52,205 nucleotides of DNA from Akkermansia muciniphila (GTDB lineage: Bacteria; Verrucomicrobiota; Verrucomicrobiia; Limisphaerales; BJHT01): contig CAMAUZ010000059.1 of NCBI GenBank assembly GCA_945861535.1, forward strand, positions 1 through 52,205. The letters run 5' to 3'. Each line of letters starts with the position of its first letter. Position 1 is the first letter of the stretch. Positions 51,695-52,205 of this stretch are shown piece after piece. A program made the translations under genes and the position numbers. The notes below the pieces were generated by a model. The model was not told where the DNA came from. It saw only the letters and a list, made by a program, of their open reading frames with translations, and did not search any database.

Positions 51695-51891
51695 TTAACC
51701 CGGATATTTCATGCTCATTCTGTAGCGCAGGCTTCCAAGCCTGCTGTGTCCCGGGTTTCTAAACCCGCCGCGCGTTCGGCGAGGCCGACACCCTGCCGAC
51801 TTGGAAGTCGGCGACACAGCAGGTTTGGAAACCTGCGCTACAATGGCGGACGCCTCCGGCTCCGAAGGGACTATGAAATATCCGGGTTAAG
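51695..51891. mobile_element. Complete copy of the main dispersed element with 19-bp terminal inverted repeats
   Basis: The ends CTTAACCCGGATATTTCAT (51695-51713) and its exact complement (51873-51891) enclose TGTAGCGCAGGCTTCC, hairpins on CGGGTTTCTAAACCCG and GCCGACTTGGAAGTCGGC, and CCTGCGCTACA. The interior is in the opposite orientation to the copy at 20188-20334. No transposase is encoded, so this resembles a MITE or REPIN-like non-autonomous element. Other copies in the window have lost one or both ends. Confidence 0.8.
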
Positions 51892-52205
51892 GCCCGCAGG
51901 GACGACCGAGTCAGCGATAAGCCGGGTCTGCCGTCCCGTTCGGGACTTGGTTCTTCCCCATCGCTACCCCAGCACTGAAGTGCTGTATGTATTTAGCGCC
52001 AAAGGCGCGGCTCATACCAGCCTGGGGCAACGCCCAAGGTCAGATGCCAGCCAATAAATTCAGGGCTGAAAGCCCGTTCTATCGTTCTTATGAAGGATGA
52101 TATTTCCCCGCGATGGACCGCGCTTTCAGCGCTCAAATGGTAAATGGCTCGCGTCCTGGGGCGTTGCCCCAGGCTGGTATGAGTCCGCGCCTTTGGCGCT
52201 AAACA
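51892..52205. repeat. Palindromic element with 44-bp inverted ends at the right edge
   Basis: 51992-52035 begins TTTAGCGCCAAAGGCGCGG and continues through CTCATACCAGCCTGGGGCAA; 52159-52203 is its inverted copy with a one-base difference. The interior (52036-52158) carries GGGCTGAAAGCCC and CGCTTTCAGCG hairpins. There is no gene. The element may continue beyond the window. Confidence 0.75.

Noticed and set aside
51746-52057. A 103-codon frame over the complete 197-bp element
   Set aside because: It is made of palindromic repeat DNA; similar frames appear in other copies by chance.

Overview
The window looks like a chromosomal segment of a high-GC Verrucomicrobiota-type bacterium (PVC superphylum; possibly Pedosphaerales/Limisphaerales-like, which is inference). 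The grounds are the PVC-typical secreted families (DUF1501, DUF1549/DUF1553, beta-propeller proteins ending in a PVC-type cytochrome c domain, ThuA, GDSL and DUF1080-like proteins), weak or absent Shine-Dalgarno sequences, and intergenic regions packed with dispersed palindromic repeats. No rRNA, tRNA, CRISPR array or recognisable transposase gene was seen.

Region 1 (about 0.4-9.6 kb, minus strand) is a defence-like island, visibly AT-richer than its surroundings between 3.8 and 9.1 kb. In transcription order it holds a membrane-anchored coiled-coil protein, a 1477-residue sacsin/HSP90-type ATPase with a C-terminal DUF3883 nuclease-like domain, two small ORFs without a recognised family, and an SF1 helicase ending in a DUF559/Vsr-like nuclease domain.

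Region 2 (10.0-29.9 kb) carries a ParE-type toxin-antitoxin pair on the minus strand and a plus-strand series of large exported proteins: an alpha/beta hydrolase, a DUF4175-like membrane protein, a beta-propeller protein, a DNRLRE-like beta-sandwich protein, two large glycosidase-like proteins and a Tat-exported acetyl-xylan-esterase-like hydrolase. This suggests extracellular polysaccharide processing. Many of these genes have repeats at their 5' edges and unclear starts.

Region 3 (30.9-50.2 kb) contains two giant multidomain proteins that join carbohydrate-related domains, a beta-propeller, a type-1 copper (azurin-like) domain and a cytochrome c. Between them lie a second defence-like pair (TrlF-type PHP-ATPase plus AlbA/Schlafen-RecG-like protein), bracketed by decayed remnants of cytochrome genes, and a tight operon of DUF1501, DUF1549/1553, GDSL hydrolase and DUF1080-like proteins that ends in the second giant cytochrome.

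Region 4 (50.2-52.2 kb) has no convincing gene. It is a mosaic of at least five palindromic repeat families, several with copies elsewhere in the window, plus an unusual array of about 21-bp degenerate palindromic units.
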